Shown: piece by piece, positions 41,072-49,449 of the stretch
Position numbering within the stretch: position 1 is the first letter of the stretch
How the letters are laid out: the number at the start of each line of letters is the position of its first letter
Source: an uncultured Pseudoflavonifractor sp.
Lineage (GTDB): Bacteria; Bacillota; Clostridia; Oscillospirales; Oscillospiraceae
Direction: 5' to 3'
Assembly (NCBI RefSeq): GCF_944387275.1
Contig: NZ_CALXEG010000013.1
Location: 1-58,199 of the forward strand
Length of the DNA stretch: 58,199 bases
Made by a program: the position numbers and the translations under genes
Notes under the pieces: model-generated
Told to the model about the DNA's origin: nothing
The model's input: only the letters and a program-made list of their open reading frames with translations
The model's database searches: none

Positions 41072-42351
41072 GAGAGCAGGTTGAAGCGTGTGTGGCATAC
41101 TTCCGCGCCTGTCCCGCGTACCATCGCATCCTCGTGGAGCTGAGGAAGAAATACCGGCGCTACGGCCGTCCGGCGGGGAACGTATGCCTGCCGGACGCCA
41201 CGGAGGAGGAACGGGAAGCGGCCAGGCGCTTCTTCGGGCGCTCCTTTTCCGAGTCCCTTCGCTTTTCGACGGAGCAGTTTGAGGCCGCGCTCCAGCAGAC
41301 CAAGTTTCGGGGCGTCTGTCTGCGGGAGTTGCTGGAGGCGTATTTCGGCGAGGAGATCAGGACCAACCGGGAGGCCAGAGAGGCGCAGGAGCAGCGCCTC
41401 TCCGCCGTCTTGGACCGGGCCGCGGCGGAAGTCCGGGGAGAGAACAGCATTCGCTGGATCCGGTCGCTGAAGGAGGGGCAGGGCGGCGGATACGGGCTGC
41501 TCCGCCGGGAGGCGGCCAGGGCTCCAGAGGCGGCGGGCACGAGTTTGATACGGGCCTGCCGGAGCATGGACTGCCTGGAAAGCAGAACGGTAAGGCCGGT
41601 CCGGCTGGCCGTGCTCAGCGCAGAGGCCACCTCCGATCCCCACGCTCTGGACAGCGGCACCCTGAGCGGGAAGCTGTTCCTGCACCTGCTGTCCTTCTGC
41701 TCCGGGCTGGAACTGCCCGACCGGGCGGAACAGAGGGACGCCCTGTATTATGGACACGGCATCCTGTGCGACAGCATCTCCAGCCTGGTCACTCAGGTGG
41801 GACTTGTCCTGGACGCGGAGGGCGGGGAGCATCCCGCCTACCGCCTGCTCCGGCAGCGGCATGAGGTATGTACCCTGTCGCTGGCCAGCCTGTCCGGGCT
41901 CAGGGGCGCCCGCAGCCCCACAAAACGGGCGTACCTTGTGGAGAACGAGATGGTCTTTTCCCAGCTCTGCGACCGGGCCGCTCAGTTCCACTCTCCACTG
42001 CTGTGCACCTCGGGCCAGCCCTCCGTGGCGGCGCTGCGGCTGCTGGATCTGCTGGCAGACAGCGGGACAGAGCTGTTTTACTCCGGCGACTTTGATGGAA
42101 AAGGGCTGTCCATCACCGCCCAGCTGTGGGCCCGCTATCCGCGCCTTTTTCACCCCTGGCACATGATGCCCGAGGACTACGCCCGGTGTCGCTCCGACGT
42201 CAGGCTGAGCGACAGCAGCCTGTCACTGCTCTCATGCTGCAAGGGAACGGGACTGGAGGCCACCGCCGACGCGGTGGCGCAGCAGGGCTGCGATGGCTAT
42301 CAGGAGCTGCTGCTTCCCCAACTGGAGCGGGAACTGACCGAAATACCGTGA
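41068..42351 (+). CDS. jetD: Wadjet type II JetD (TIGR02679/DUF2399; Toprim nuclease)
   Basis: A 427-residue protein of the TIGR02679 family, the topoisomerase VI A-like nuclease of Wadjet that cleaves plasmid DNA once the complex has reeled it in. The Toprim residues are visible: the Glu in KRAYLVENEMVFSQL (about 285-299) and the Asp pair in LFYSGDFDGKGLSITAQ (about 336-352). The start is fixed by the ATGA overlap with jetC. Completes an intact jetABCD set. Confidence 0.92.
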   Translation: MREQVEACVAYFRACPAYHRILVELRKKYRRYGRPAGNVCLPDATEEEREAARRFFGRSFSESLRFSTEQFEAALQQTKFRGVCLRELLEAYFGEEIRTNREAREAQEQRLSAVLDRAAAEVRGENSIRWIRSLKEGQGGGYGLLRREAARAPEAAGTSLIRACRSMDCLESRTVRPVRLAVLSAEATSDPHALDSGTLSGKLFLHLLSFCSGLELPDRAEQRDALYYGHGILCDSISSLVTQVGLVLDAEGGEHPAYRLLRQRHEVCTLSLASLSGLRGARSPTKRAYLVENEMVFSQLCDRAAQFHSPLLCTSGQPSVAALRLLDLLADSGTELFYSGDFDGKGLSITAQLWARYPRLFHPWHMMPEDYARCRSDVRLSDSSLSLLSCCKGTGLEATADAVAQQGCDGYQELLLPQLERELTEIP

Positions 42352-42509
42352 CCGGAAAGCGAAAAAGCAGGTCTCGCGCTCTAATACCGCCGGGGCCCTG
42401 ATGGATAAACGGGGTTTTTTATGGTATGCTTATGGTGTGTTCCCCAGAGAGAGCCGGGAAAGCATGGAATGATGATCGCAGCTTGGCGCTGAGCCGCCGG
42501 AGGAGGGCC

Positions 42510-43967
42510 ATGATTGATTTTTCTCAGATCGAGCAGTACCGCGAGAACAACCGGATCGAAGCCAAGAAAGCGCTTGGCGGCCTTCCTCAGAGCATTTGGG
42601 AGACCTATTCCGCCTTTGCCAATACCCTCGGCGGGATGCTCCTCCTGGGCGTGGAGGAGCATCCGGACCACTCCCTGCACACGGTCGATCTCCCCGACCC
42701 GGAGCGGCTGATCCGGGCGTTCTGGAGCATCATCAACAACCCCAAGCGGGTCAGCGTCAATATCCTCACCAACCGGGACGTACAGGTGGTGGATGTGGAT
42801 GGGGACAGCATCATCGCCATCACAGTGCCCCGCGCCCAGCGGTATGACCGGCCGGTCTACATCGACGGGGACCCCAGGCGCGGCACATACCGCCGCAGCG
42901 GCGAGGGCGACTACCGGTGTACATATGAGGAAGTGCAGAGCATGCTCCGGGACGCGGCCATACAGACCCAGGATATGAACGTGCTGGAGCGGGTGTCGCC
43001 GGACGCGCTGGACGGGGAGAGTATCCGCCGCTACCGGGCCCGGATGCGCAGTTACCGCCCCGGCCATGTGTGGGAAAAGCTGGAGGACGGCGAATTTCTC
43101 TCAAAACTGGGCGCGGTGGGGGTGGGCACCGACGGCGGGACCCATCCCACCGCCGCCGGACTCCTGATGTTCGGCCTGGAGGGTGAAATCGTCAGGGAAT
43201 TTCCCAACTACCGCCTTGACTATCAGGAGCAGATGGGATCTGACGGCAGATGCACGGACCGGATCACGTCCTTCTCCGGGGGCTGGAGCGGCAACCTCTA
43301 CGAGTTTTACTTCCGTGTCCATGAAAAGATCGTCCGGGATGTCAGGCTTCCCGCTGTGTGGGAGGACGGCGACCCCATGGAGGCCGCCCCTGTCTACAGC
43401 GCCCTGCGGGAGGCGCTGGCCAACTGCATCATAAACGCCGACTATTACGGCGCACAGGGGCTGTCCATCGTCAAGCGCCGGGACTGGATCACCTTCTCCA
43501 ATCCCGGCGGATTCCGCATTGAGGTGGAGACCGCCAAAAGCGGCGGTGTGTCGGACCCCCGCAACGCGGCGCTGATCAAGATGTTCAATCTGGTCAACAT
43601 CGGCGCAGGGGCGGGCAGCGGTATCCCCAATATCTACTCCGTCTGGAGGAGGCTGGGCTGGCCCCAGCCGGCGATCGAGGAACAGTTTGCGCCGGAACGG
43701 ACCACATTGGTGCTGCCGCTCCGGAAAAACAGCGGAGAAAAAACGGATGCCAGAGGCGCGGCGCCCAGGTCGGCCCTTGTGCAGATCAAGAAAGGGCTGA
43801 TCATCGAATACCTGACCGAGCATGTCAGCGCAAAGACGTCCGAGATCGCGGAGTATCTGGAGCTGAAGCCGTCGCGTACCCGGGGCTATTTGAACAGATT
43901 GATTGCAGAGGACATTGTGATGGCGGAGGGCAGCGGGAAGGGACGTGTCTACAAGCTGAAGGCGTGA
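42510..43967 (+). CDS. AlbA_2/Schlafen-type protein with GHKL-like ATPase domain
   Basis: A 485-residue protein with three parts: an N-terminal AlbA_2 (Schlafen) domain (ENNRIEAKKALGGLPQSIWE, ANTLGGMLLLGVEE, RGTYRRSGEGDYRCT), a middle HATPase_c_4-type region (YSALREALANCIINADYYGA, then ITFSNPGGFRI and GAGSGIPNIYSVW), and a C-terminal winged helix (HVSAKTSEIAEYLELKPSR). Such proteins are annotated as transcriptional regulators or helicase-related, and some AlbA_2 proteins take part in phage defence. It starts 158 bases after jetD with AGGAGGG upstream; an imperfect GC hairpin followed by six T (about 42400-42420) may separate it from the Wadjet transcript. Confidence 0.9.
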   Translation: MIDFSQIEQYRENNRIEAKKALGGLPQSIWETYSAFANTLGGMLLLGVEEHPDHSLHTVDLPDPERLIRAFWSIINNPKRVSVNILTNRDVQVVDVDGDSIIAITVPRAQRYDRPVYIDGDPRRGTYRRSGEGDYRCTYEEVQSMLRDAAIQTQDMNVLERVSPDALDGESIRRYRARMRSYRPGHVWEKLEDGEFLSKLGAVGVGTDGGTHPTAAGLLMFGLEGEIVREFPNYRLDYQEQMGSDGRCTDRITSFSGGWSGNLYEFYFRVHEKIVRDVRLPAVWEDGDPMEAAPVYSALREALANCIINADYYGAQGLSIVKRRDWITFSNPGGFRIEVETAKSGGVSDPRNAALIKMFNLVNIGAGAGSGIPNIYSVWRRLGWPQPAIEEQFAPERTTLVLPLRKNSGEKTDARGAAPRSALVQIKKGLIIEYLTEHVSAKTSEIAEYLELKPSRTRGYLNRLIAEDIVMAEGSGKGRVYKLKA

Positions 43968-43986
43968 GGGGCAGCCTCCAGATTTT

Positions 43987-44028
43987 GTTGCAGATGCAAC
44001 GGAATTCCCCTTAAAAATCGGGTATACT
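43987..44028 (+). promoter_or_regulatory. Operator-like dyad and promoter of the cupin pair
   Basis: A perfect dyad GTTGCA-GA-TGCAAC (43987-44000) lies just upstream of a TATACT -10 element (44023-44028). No good -35 is present at 17 or 18 bases, so transcription may depend on an activator binding the dyad. Site type resembles Crp/Fnr-family operators in general form. Confidence 0.55.
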
Positions 44029-44051
44029 GGGTACATAAGGAGGTGAGGCCT

Positions 44052-44381
44052 GTGGACGCCTTGCGCAATCTGCCCACGCAGCAACCGGAGCAGCTGGCCC
44101 AGCTGATCCAGATCCAGCCCGGCCGGGTGGTCAGCATGTCCATGAGCCGGCAGGAGAACTGCCAGATGACCCTGCTGGCCTTTGGCGACGGGGAGAGCGT
44201 CAGCGAGGAGCGCTACTTCGGCGACACCCTCTACTATGTGCTGGAGGGCGAGCTGCATCTCGTGCTGGAGGGCGTCAGCCGCCGGCTGTGTGCGGGCGAC
44301 TGCCTGGCGGTCCCCGCCGGGGAGCCCCACGAGGTGGCCGCGCCCGGCGGCTGCAAGCTGCTGCAGATCACCCTCTCGTAA
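44052..44381 (+). CDS. Small cupin protein 1
   Basis: A 109-residue single-domain cupin: VVSMSMSRQENCQMTLLAFG, GDTLYYVLEGELHLVLEG, CAGDCLAVPAGEPHEVAA. Only the C-terminal His of the metal set is visible; the usual first motif HxH is replaced (SVSEERYFGD), so metal binding is doubtful. GTG at 44052 is the start because AGGAGGTG lies at the right distance. It is co-transcribed with a second cupin 20 bases downstream. Probable sugar or small-molecule sensor, or a minor isomerase; function unknown. Confidence 0.85.
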   Translation: MDALRNLPTQQPEQLAQLIQIQPGRVVSMSMSRQENCQMTLLAFGDGESVSEERYFGDTLYYVLEGELHLVLEGVSRRLCAGDCLAVPAGEPHEVAAPGGCKLLQITLS

Positions 44382-44401
44382 CCCACAAGGAGGAGTTTAT
44401 C

Positions 44402-44752
44402 ATGGAAGCACTGATCAAAAATGTCCCTCACGCCCAGCCCTTTGACCTGGCGGGACAGGTGAACTATGAGGCGGGCAAGGTGGTCAGCCTGACCCTGGCC
44501 CAGCAGCCCGGCGTGGGGGCCACGCTGTTTGCCTTTGACGCGGGGGAGGCCATCAGCACCCACGCCGCCCCTGGCGACGCCATGGCCACCATTCTGGAGG
44601 GCACCGCCCAGATCACCATTGACGGCGTTCCCCACACGCTGAGCGGGGGAGAGGCCATCGTGATGCCTGCCGGCATCCCCCATGCGGTCAAGGCGGTCAC
44701 TGCCTTCAAGATGTATCTTGTGGTGGTCAAGGCCCCGGCTGCTGACCGGTAA
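44402..44752 (+). CDS. Small cupin protein 2
   Basis: A 116-residue cupin: SLTLAQQPGVGATLFAFDAG, ISTHAAPGDAMATILEGTAQ, DGVPHTLSGGEAIVMPAGIP followed by His. It keeps one His in each cupin motif. AAGGAGGAG lies upstream. It is related to the preceding gene in fold and length, so the pair may be a duplication that has diverged. Members of this cupin type are often controlled by a Crp/Fnr-like regulator, which would fit the dyad upstream of the pair. Confidence 0.88.
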   Translation: MEALIKNVPHAQPFDLAGQVNYEAGKVVSLTLAQQPGVGATLFAFDAGEAISTHAAPGDAMATILEGTAQITIDGVPHTLSGGEAIVMPAGIPHAVKAVTAFKMYLVVVKAPAADR

Positions 44753-44777
44753 GAGGCCGGCCGATTTCGGCATGAAA

Positions 44778-44816
44778 ACAAGAGGGACCCCAGACATAGC
44801 CTGGGGTCCCTCTTGT
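44778..44816. terminator. Terminator after the cupin pair
   Basis: A perfect 16-bp stem (44778-44793 with 44801-44816) and seven-base loop. The AAAA on its left and the weak TGTCCTGT on its right suggest it is stronger for minus-strand transcription (amrS). Confidence 0.8.
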
Positions 44817-44878
44817 CCTGTCTGAGATCGTTGGCCGTGTTGCCGCCGGTCCCATACCGAAATATGGCCGGAGTGTTT

Positions 44879-45703
44879 TCAGCAGTTGCCTGTGTAGACA
44901 TAGCGGAGATGTTTCCGCGCCGCCTGGGCCAGACGGTAGACCGTCTCCACCGGTGTGGGCCCGCGGTCGGTCATACGGTGGCGGGGGAAAAAGCGGGAGA
45001 CGTGGAGGGGAATGTCCGGGCCGACGGACGCAAGCCAGCCGGACAGGTCCTCCATCTCCTCCACGCTGTCGTTTTCACCCGGTACGATCAGGGTGGTGAC
45101 CTCCACATGGCAGCGGCCGGCGGCCAGGGCGATGGAGCCCTTGACCGTCTCCAAATCGCCGCCCAGAGTGCGGTACCAGCCCTCGGTGAAGCCCTTCAGG
45201 TCGATATTGACCGCGTCGATGAGGGGCAGCAGGGCCCGCCAGGGATCCGCCGCAATGGTGCCGTTGGTCACCAGTATGTTGTACAGCCCGGCCTCATGCA
45301 CCAGCGCGGCGCAGTCCCGCACATACTCATACCCCACCAGCGGCTCGTTGTAGGTGTAAGCCACGCCGATGCTGCCGCAGTCCCGCAGGCGGACGGCCTC
45401 CTGCGCCAGGACCTCCGGGGGACAATCCCGGGCGGGAAACTCCGCCCCTGCGGCGGCGATCTCCGCGTTCTGGCAGAACGGGCAGCGCAGATTGCAGCCG
45501 AAGCTGCCCACCGACAGCACCAGGCTGCCGGGATGGAACCGGCGCAGCGGCTTTTTCTCGATGGGGTCCAGGGCCACGGATGTGAGCCGTCCATAGTTCA
45601 GCGGGACGATCCGGCCGCCCCGGTTGGCCCGGGCGCGGCAGGCCCCGGTTTGCCCCTCGTCCAATATGCAGCGGTGAAAGCAGAGCTGACACTGTGCGCT
45701 CAT
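44879..45703 (-). CDS. amrS: AmmeMemoRadiSam radical SAM enzyme (AmrS)
   Basis: A 274-residue radical SAM protein of the AmrS family: an N-terminal Cys-rich segment CQLCFHRCILDEGQTGACRAR, the cluster motif CNLRCPFCQN (CX3CX2C), YTYNEPLVGYEY, DAVNIDLKGF and the C-terminal end LRYVYTGNC. These always occur with AMMECR1 and MEMO proteins; the reaction of the trio is not established in bacteria. Overlaps the fused partner gene by four bases. The N-terminal Cys may hold a second cluster or a zinc ion. Confidence 0.94.
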   Translation of the reverse strand: MSAQCQLCFHRCILDEGQTGACRARANRGGRIVPLNYGRLTSVALDPIEKKPLRRFHPGSLVLSVGSFGCNLRCPFCQNAEIAAAGAEFPARDCPPEVLAQEAVRLRDCGSIGVAYTYNEPLVGYEYVRDCAALVHEAGLYNILVTNGTIAADPWRALLPLIDAVNIDLKGFTEGWYRTLGGDLETVKGSIALAAGRCHVEVTTLIVPGENDSVEEMEDLSGWLASVGPDIPLHVSRFFPRHRMTDRGPTPVETVYRLAQAARKHLRYVYTGNC

Positions 45704-47088
45704 AAGTGCCTCACCACCTTGAACCGCTGGATCTGATAGGGCTCTCCGGCGTGGATGCCGCCCTTTTGGCGGGCGATGTCCAGCTGCTCCTCCACGGTGT
45801 CCACGCCGTCCAGGTCGGGCAGCAGCAGCCCCCGCCGCTGCCCGCAGCTGACGATGACGCCGTACTGCCTGGGGTCCAGCTGGTCGGGGGAGTCCACCGC
45901 CTCGGGCCGGCCCAGCACGTCCACGCTGTACTCCAGCGCGTCCAGCTCGTCGGCCCCCACAGGGGGAAAGCGGGGGTCCCGGGAGCAGGCGGACACGGCG
46001 TTGCAGACGATCTCCCAGGCCACATTCTCCTGGGTGGGGGCGATGGTGCCGATGCAGCCCCGCAGCCGTCCGTTGATGTGCAGGGACACGAAAGCCCCTG
46101 CCGCCTGTCCGGTCAGCGCCTGGGGCAGGCCGTCGGGCAGACGGTCCAGACGCTTCCCGGTGCGCACATAGGTCTCCAGGGACAGCCGCGCCAGCTGCAC
46201 CCAGGGGTCCTCGTTTGCCCGGCGCTGGTGGAGACGGTCCCGCTGGGCCTGTTCACAGGCTGCGGCGAACCGGCGGCTCTCGTCCCGGCCCGTGACCGGG
46301 AACAGGGCCACCGCGTAGCCCACGCCGAAGGTGCCCTCGTGGCTCAGAAGCCGGGGGGCCACGGCCAGGCCGTCCAGAGCGCCCGCCATCATCTGGAAGG
46401 ACCGCAGGCCGCACTCGCCGGCCCGCTCACAGAGGGACGGGTCCATGGTGAGAAACCGCAGGAAATCTCCGGACGCCATGGCCTGGGTGACCGCGTCGTC
46501 GAAGACCGGTCCCTCCGGCGCAAAGCCATAGGGGCCGTCGGACTTCAGCTTGTGGGACAGGTCGCCGCTGGCCACAAACACGGCCCGGCGGCCCACCGCC
46601 TCCACCGCCTCCGCCACGCACTGGCCCAGCCGGTAGTGGGCCAGGGGGGAGAAGCCCGACAAGCCCAGGCGCACGATGGGGCAGCTGACGCCGGCCTTGC
46701 GCAGAAAATAGAGAGGGATCAGGACGCCGTGGTCCAGGGACGGGTCCCGCTGCCCCAGGGTACCGGCCTCCAGCCCTGCGGCCTGGGCCCGGCTCACGAT
46801 CTCGTTCCGCAGCGGGATGTCGTACCGTACTTCCACGCGCACCTGGGGTGCGCCGAAGGCGGACATATCCCCCGCCGCGCCGCTGCCGGGGGATATGTGA
46901 AAATAGTCCCCGTACAAAATGGTGTGGGGTGAAGCGACGATGAGAACGTCCAGTTTCCACCGGGCCACCTCCTCCGCTGCGGCGGCCATGGCCCGGCCGG
47001 TGGCGCCGATCTCCTGCTCCCGGCCTCTGCCCACTTCGGGCAGCAGCACAGGCGGGTGAGGGGTCAGAATTGCACCAAGCATCGGCAT
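45700..47088 (-). CDS. Fused MEMO-AMMECR1 protein (AmrB-AmrA)
   Basis: A 462-residue fusion. Residues 1 to about 265 are a MEMO/class III extradiol dioxygenase-like domain ([16 protein letters not shown], then [38 protein letters not shown]) with the His ligand positions. Residues about 285-462 are an AMMECR1 domain ([20 protein letters not shown], then [12 protein letters not shown]). ATG at 47088 follows AAAGGAG. In many genomes these are two genes; here one chain plus AmrS makes the whole AmmeMemoRadiSam set, which supports direct physical cooperation. The role is unknown. Confidence 0.94.
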   Translation of the reverse strand: MPMLGAILTPHPPVLLPEVGRGREQEIGATGRAMAAAAEEVARWKLDVLIVASPHTILYGDYFHISPGSGAAGDMSAFGAPQVRVEVRYDIPLRNEIVSRAQAAGLEAGTLGQRDPSLDHGVLIPLYFLRKAGVSCPIVRLGLSGFSPLAHYRLGQCVAEAVEAVGRRAVFVASGDLSHKLKSDGPYGFAPEGPVFDDAVTQAMASGDFLRFLTMDPSLCERAGECGLRSFQMMAGALDGLAVAPRLLSHEGTFGVGYAVALFPVTGRDESRRFAAACEQAQRDRLHQRRANEDPWVQLARLSLETYVRTGKRLDRLPDGLPQALTGQAAGAFVSLHINGRLRGCIGTIAPTQENVAWEIVCNAVSACSRDPRFPPVGADELDALEYSVDVLGRPEAVDSPDQLDPRQYGVIVSCGQRRGLLLPDLDGVDTVEEQLDIARQKGGIHAGEPYQIQRFKVVRHL

Positions 47089-47228
47089 ATCAGAGCGCTC
47101 CTTTCTGATTTGCGCAGGGGGACAGCGGCCTGCTGTATTTATTGTAGCGCATCCGCCGGATTCTTACAAGCGTCCGCACGCCCGGGGAGGCGGATGCTGT
47201 AGATGTGTATCTCTATGGGGCCCTCTGG

Positions 47229-47257
47229 TTGCCAGACAGGGCGGTTCATGGTATGAT
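47229..47257 (+). promoter_or_regulatory. Promoter of the macro-domain gene
   Basis: TTGCCA (47229-47234), 17-base spacer, TATGAT (47252-47257). Confidence 0.6.
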
Positions 47258-47284
47258 GAGGCTATCAAGCGAGGAGGTGTCTCC

Positions 47285-48274
47285 ATGCCCCTTCACATTG
47301 TGAGAAACGATATCACCACCATGAAGGTGGACGCCATCGTCAACGCCGCCAAGGAGAGCCTGCTGGGCGGCGGCGGTGTGGACGGCGCCATCCACCGGGC
47401 CGCCGGGCCGGATTTGCTCAAGGAGTGCCGCACCCTGGGCGGCTGCAAGACAGGACAGGCAAAGATCACGAAAGGCTACCGCCTGCCTGCGAAATATGTG
47501 ATCCACACCGTGGGCCCCGTCTGGCGGGGCGGGAGCCACGGCGAGCGGGAGCTGCTTATCTCCGCCTACCGCTCCTCGCTGGAGGTGGGGCTGGCCCATG
47601 ACTGTCAGACCGTGGCTTTTCCCCTTATCTCCTCCGGGGTGTACGGCTATCCCAAGGACCAGGCCCTGAAGGTGGCGGTGGACACCATCGGGGACTTCCT
47701 GCTCGCCCACGACATGACGGTCTACCTGGTGATCTTCGACCGGGACGCCTATACCATCGGCGGGAAGCTCTATTCCGATATTGAGGCCTATATTGACGAC
47801 CGCTATGTGGATGCGCACACAGACGACCGGGCGGAGCAGCGCCGCCGGGCCGTGACGTTCCAGGCCGCGGCATCGGCGCCCGAGGAGGAAACGCTGTGGG
47901 AGCCCGCAAGTCTGGACGAGGCCCTGAGCCGGCTGGACGAGAGCTTTTCCCAGATGCTGCTGCGGAAGATCAGCGAGCGGGGCATCACCGACGCCCAGTG
48001 CTATAAGAAGGCCAACATCGACCGCAAGCTCTTCTCCAAGATCCGCTCCGACATCCACTACAAGCCCTCCAAGCCCACTGCCATGGCCTTTGCCGTGGCG
48101 CTGGAGCTGCCGCTGGAGGAGGCCCGGGAGATGCTCCAAAAGGCGGGCTTCTCCTTCTCCCACGCCAGCAAGTTCGACATCATCGTGGAGTATTTTATTG
48201 CCCATCACAACTACAATATCTTTGAGATCAACGAGGCGCTGTTTGCCTTTGACCAGAGCCTGCTGGGCGGCTGA
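47285..48274 (+). CDS. Macro-domain protein with C-terminal helical domain
   Basis: A 329-residue protein. Residues 1 to about 175 are a macro domain ([20 protein letters not shown], then [41 protein letters not shown]), which binds or hydrolyses ADP-ribose groups such as O-acetyl-ADP-ribose. Residues about 210-329 are a helical domain ([20 protein letters not shown], then [20 protein letters not shown]) with the look of an XRE-type helix-turn-helix. AGGAGGTG sets the start. It may couple ADP-ribose sensing to DNA or RNA binding; that is inference. Confidence 0.9.
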   Translation: MPLHIVRNDITTMKVDAIVNAAKESLLGGGGVDGAIHRAAGPDLLKECRTLGGCKTGQAKITKGYRLPAKYVIHTVGPVWRGGSHGERELLISAYRSSLEVGLAHDCQTVAFPLISSGVYGYPKDQALKVAVDTIGDFLLAHDMTVYLVIFDRDAYTIGGKLYSDIEAYIDDRYVDAHTDDRAEQRRRAVTFQAAASAPEEETLWEPASLDEALSRLDESFSQMLLRKISERGITDAQCYKKANIDRKLFSKIRSDIHYKPSKPTAMAFAVALELPLEEAREMLQKAGFSFSHASKFDIIVEYFIAHHNYNIFEINEALFAFDQSLLGG

Positions 48275-48296
48275 GCCAGGGAGAGGAGGATGCCCC

Positions 48297-48647
48297 ATGC
48301 CGCGCACCGATGTGACGCAGATGCCCTTTGCCAAGATCTATCCGCTGCTGGTGAAGAAGGCGGAGAAAAAGGGACGTACCAGGGAAGAGGTGGACCGGGT
48401 GGCAACCTGGCTCACCGGATACACGCCCCAGGACATCGCCCGGCTGGAGCAGTCCGATGTCAGCTACGGCGGCTTCTTCCGGGATGCCCCCGCCATGAAT
48501 CCCTGCCGCACCCTGATTACCGGCAAGATCTGCGGCGTGCGGGTGGAAGCGATTGAGGACCCGCTGATGCGGGATATCCGGTATCTGGACAAGTTGGTGG
48601 ACGAGCTGGCCAAGGGAAAGACCATGGAACAGATCCTGAGAAGATAA
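48297..48647 (+). CDS. DUF2200 family protein
   Basis: A 116-residue protein of the DUF2200 family: VTQMPFAKIYPLLVKKAEKK, VATWLTGYTPQDI, SYGGFFRDAPAMNPCRTLIT, DPLMRDIRYLDKLVDELAKG. The start 48297 is placed by AGGAGG seven bases upstream; it begins 22 bases after the macro-domain stop, so the two probably share a transcript. Function unknown. Confidence 0.9.
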   Translation: MPRTDVTQMPFAKIYPLLVKKAEKKGRTREEVDRVATWLTGYTPQDIARLEQSDVSYGGFFRDAPAMNPCRTLITGKICGVRVEAIEDPLMRDIRYLDKLVDELAKGKTMEQILRR

Positions 48648-48680
48648 TTGTCGCCTGCCGGGCGACCAAACCGAAACGAA

Positions 48681-48728
48681 ATCCCCCTATACTGTGCTTG
48701 TAGACCGGACAACACAGAATAGGGGGAT
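48681..48728 (+). promoter_or_regulatory. Inverted repeat covering promoter and ribosome site of the VWA gene
   Basis: ATCCCCCTAT (48681-48690) pairs with ATAGGGGGAT (48719-48728), and after one mismatch CTGTG (48692-48696) pairs with CACAG (48713-48717). The left arm overlaps a TATACT -10 (48688-48693) that lacks a good -35; the right arm contains the AGGGGG ribosome site. Confidence 0.5.
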
Positions 48729-48734
48729 CTATTT

Positions 48735-49385
48735 ATGAAAAAGAATCTGACTGAACTGGTATTCATCCTGGACCGCAGCGGCTCCATGCAGGGGCTGGAG
48801 GGCGACACCATCGGCGGCTTCAACTCCATGCTGGACAGGCAGAAGCGGGAGCCCGGCGAGGCGTATGTCTCCACCGTCCTTTTCGACGACCGGGCCGAGG
48901 TGCTCCATGACCGGGTGAAGGTGGGCCAGGTCAGGCCCATGACCGAAAAGGAGTATTATGTCCGGGGCTGTACCGCACTGCTGGACGCCGTGGGCGGGGC
49001 CATCCACCACATCGGAAACATCCACAAGTACGCCCGGAGCGAGGACGTGCCGGAGCACACCCTCTTCGTCATCACCACCGACGGCATGGAGAACGCCAGC
49101 CGCCGCTATTCGGCCCAGCAGGTCAGGGAGATGATCCGGCGGCAGAGGGAGAAGTACGGCTGGGAGTTCCTCTTTCTGGGGGCCAATATCGACGCGGTGG
49201 AGACGGCGGGCCGTATGGGCATCGCCCCCGACCGGGCGGTGAATTATCACTGCGACAGCGCGGGCACCCGCCTCAACTACGAGGTGGTGGGGGAGGCCGT
49301 GGCCGCCGTCCGGTGCAGCGCGCCCCTGGACGAGCACTGGAAGGACGCTATCGAGGAGGACTTCCGGAACCGGAAAAAGCAATGA
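48735..49385 (+). CDS. VWA-domain (TerY-like) protein
   Basis: A 216-residue von Willebrand A domain protein with an intact metal-ion site: DRSGSM (DxSxS) at about residues 13-18, the Thr in GCTALLDAVG and the Asp in TTDGMENAS. No signal peptide, so intracellular. VWA proteins bind partners in a metal-dependent way; this group resembles TerY-like stand-alone proteins. AGGGGG lies nine bases before ATG. The C-terminal half is partly duplicated in the decayed zone at 57348-57630. Confidence 0.9.
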   Translation: MKKNLTELVFILDRSGSMQGLEGDTIGGFNSMLDRQKREPGEAYVSTVLFDDRAEVLHDRVKVGQVRPMTEKEYYVRGCTALLDAVGGAIHHIGNIHKYARSEDVPEHTLFVITTDGMENASRRYSAQQVREMIRRQREKYGWEFLFLGANIDAVETAGRMGIAPDRAVNYHCDSAGTRLNYEVVGEAVAAVRCSAPLDEHWKDAIEEDFRNRKKQ

Positions 49386-49393
49386 CATAGGGC

Positions 49394-49434
49394 CCGCCCG
49401 GAGCATCTGAGGATAGGGCGGCTCCGGGCGGTTT
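49394..49434 (+). terminator. Terminator of the VWA gene
   Basis: An 11-bp stem CCGCCCGGAGC/GCTCCGGGCGG (49394-49404 with 49421-49431), followed by TTTT. Confidence 0.75.
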
Positions 49435-49449
49435 TCACATCCATATTTC

